Of a DNA stretch of 5,615 nt, positions 5,572 to 5,615 are shown one piece after another. The stretch covers positions 1 through 5,615 of the forward strand of contig JBDTMC010000499.1 in NCBI GenBank assembly GCA_039934475.1, in the 5' to 3' direction. Numbering within the stretch: position 1 is the first letter of the stretch; every line of letters begins with the position of its first letter. This DNA comes from JBDTMC01 sp039934475. GTDB lineage: Bacteria; Acidobacteriota; Terriglobia; Bryobacterales; Bryobacteraceae. The position numbers and the translations under genes are program-made. The notes below the pieces were generated by a model. The model had not been told where the DNA came from and did not search any database. It saw nothing but the letters and a program-made list of their open reading frames with translations.

Positions 5572-5615
5572 CTGCTTGGAACAGAGACGGCGAGCACCAA
5601 CAAAAGGCACACCAG
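5572..5615. other. Downstream tail, nothing recognised
   Basis: These 44 bases after the kinase stop show no hairpin followed by a T-run, no recognisable RNA and no gene start with a ribosome site. The sequence ends too soon to say what follows. Confidence 0.5.

Noticed and set aside
5572..5615. Possible start or end of another gene after the kinase
   Set aside because: A minus-strand hydrophobic run is present, but there are too few bases and no ribosome site or motif to support a gene.
1..5615. Search for a defence system, mobile element, CRISPR or structured RNA
   Set aside because: No transposase, integrase, nuclease, repeat-spacer pattern or riboswitch-like core was seen; the genes are iron, transport, acyltransfer and sugar-kinase functions.

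Overview
The window looks like ordinary chromosomal DNA of an Acidobacteriota member, probably near Solibacter/Bryobacter. This is an inference from three things: the moderately high G+C content, a fragment of the large Oar/carboxypeptidase-regulatory-type TonB-dependent receptors that are expanded in that group, and the general style of the proteins. There is no sequence search behind it. I see no tRNA, rRNA, CRISPR array, insertion sequence or phage gene. No stretch longer than 300 bases lacks a gene.

Left part (1-2096). The minus strand carries an internal piece of a TonB-dependent outer-membrane receptor that runs off the left edge. It has no N-terminal half: all three minus-strand frames meet stop codons between 273 and 307, so it appears to be a broken gene. 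A near-consensus sigma-70 promoter (TTGACA, 17-bp spacer, TAGAAT) lies just beyond the break and faces right. It should drive a two-gene unit: a PepSY-associated membrane protein of the ferric-siderophore-reductase type, then a bacterioferritin that keeps its diiron ligands and its haem-ligand methionine. Together they suggest iron handling, with reductive release or electron transfer at the inner membrane followed by storage in the cytoplasm.

Middle part (2103-4589, minus strand). Three tightly packed genes read leftward: a ten-helix EamA/DMT exporter, a membrane acyltransferase of the heparan-alpha-glucosaminide N-acetyltransferase (NagX/HGSNAT) type, and a small secreted NTF2/SnoaL-fold protein. 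The gaps are 15 and 3 nt, so they are probably one operon. It converges on the bacterioferritin gene with only 6 nt between stop codons; a GC-rich hairpin at the end of the bacterioferritin gene may help separate the two transcription units.

Right part (4642-5571, plus strand). A complete PfkB-family sugar-phosphate kinase (1-phosphofructokinase/tagatose-6-phosphate kinase/Pfk-2 group) is divergent from the exporter across a 52-bp gap. No sugar transporter or phosphotransferase gene is beside it, so its substrate cannot be fixed. The last 44 bases hold nothing I can name.

I did not find a new defence, mobile or RNA-guided system. The most interesting points are the truncated receptor beside a strong promoter, the PepSY protein whose only four histidines sit at the four positions expected for two membrane haems, its coupling to a haem-type bacterioferritin, and a tiny overlapping reading frame at the bacterioferritin start.
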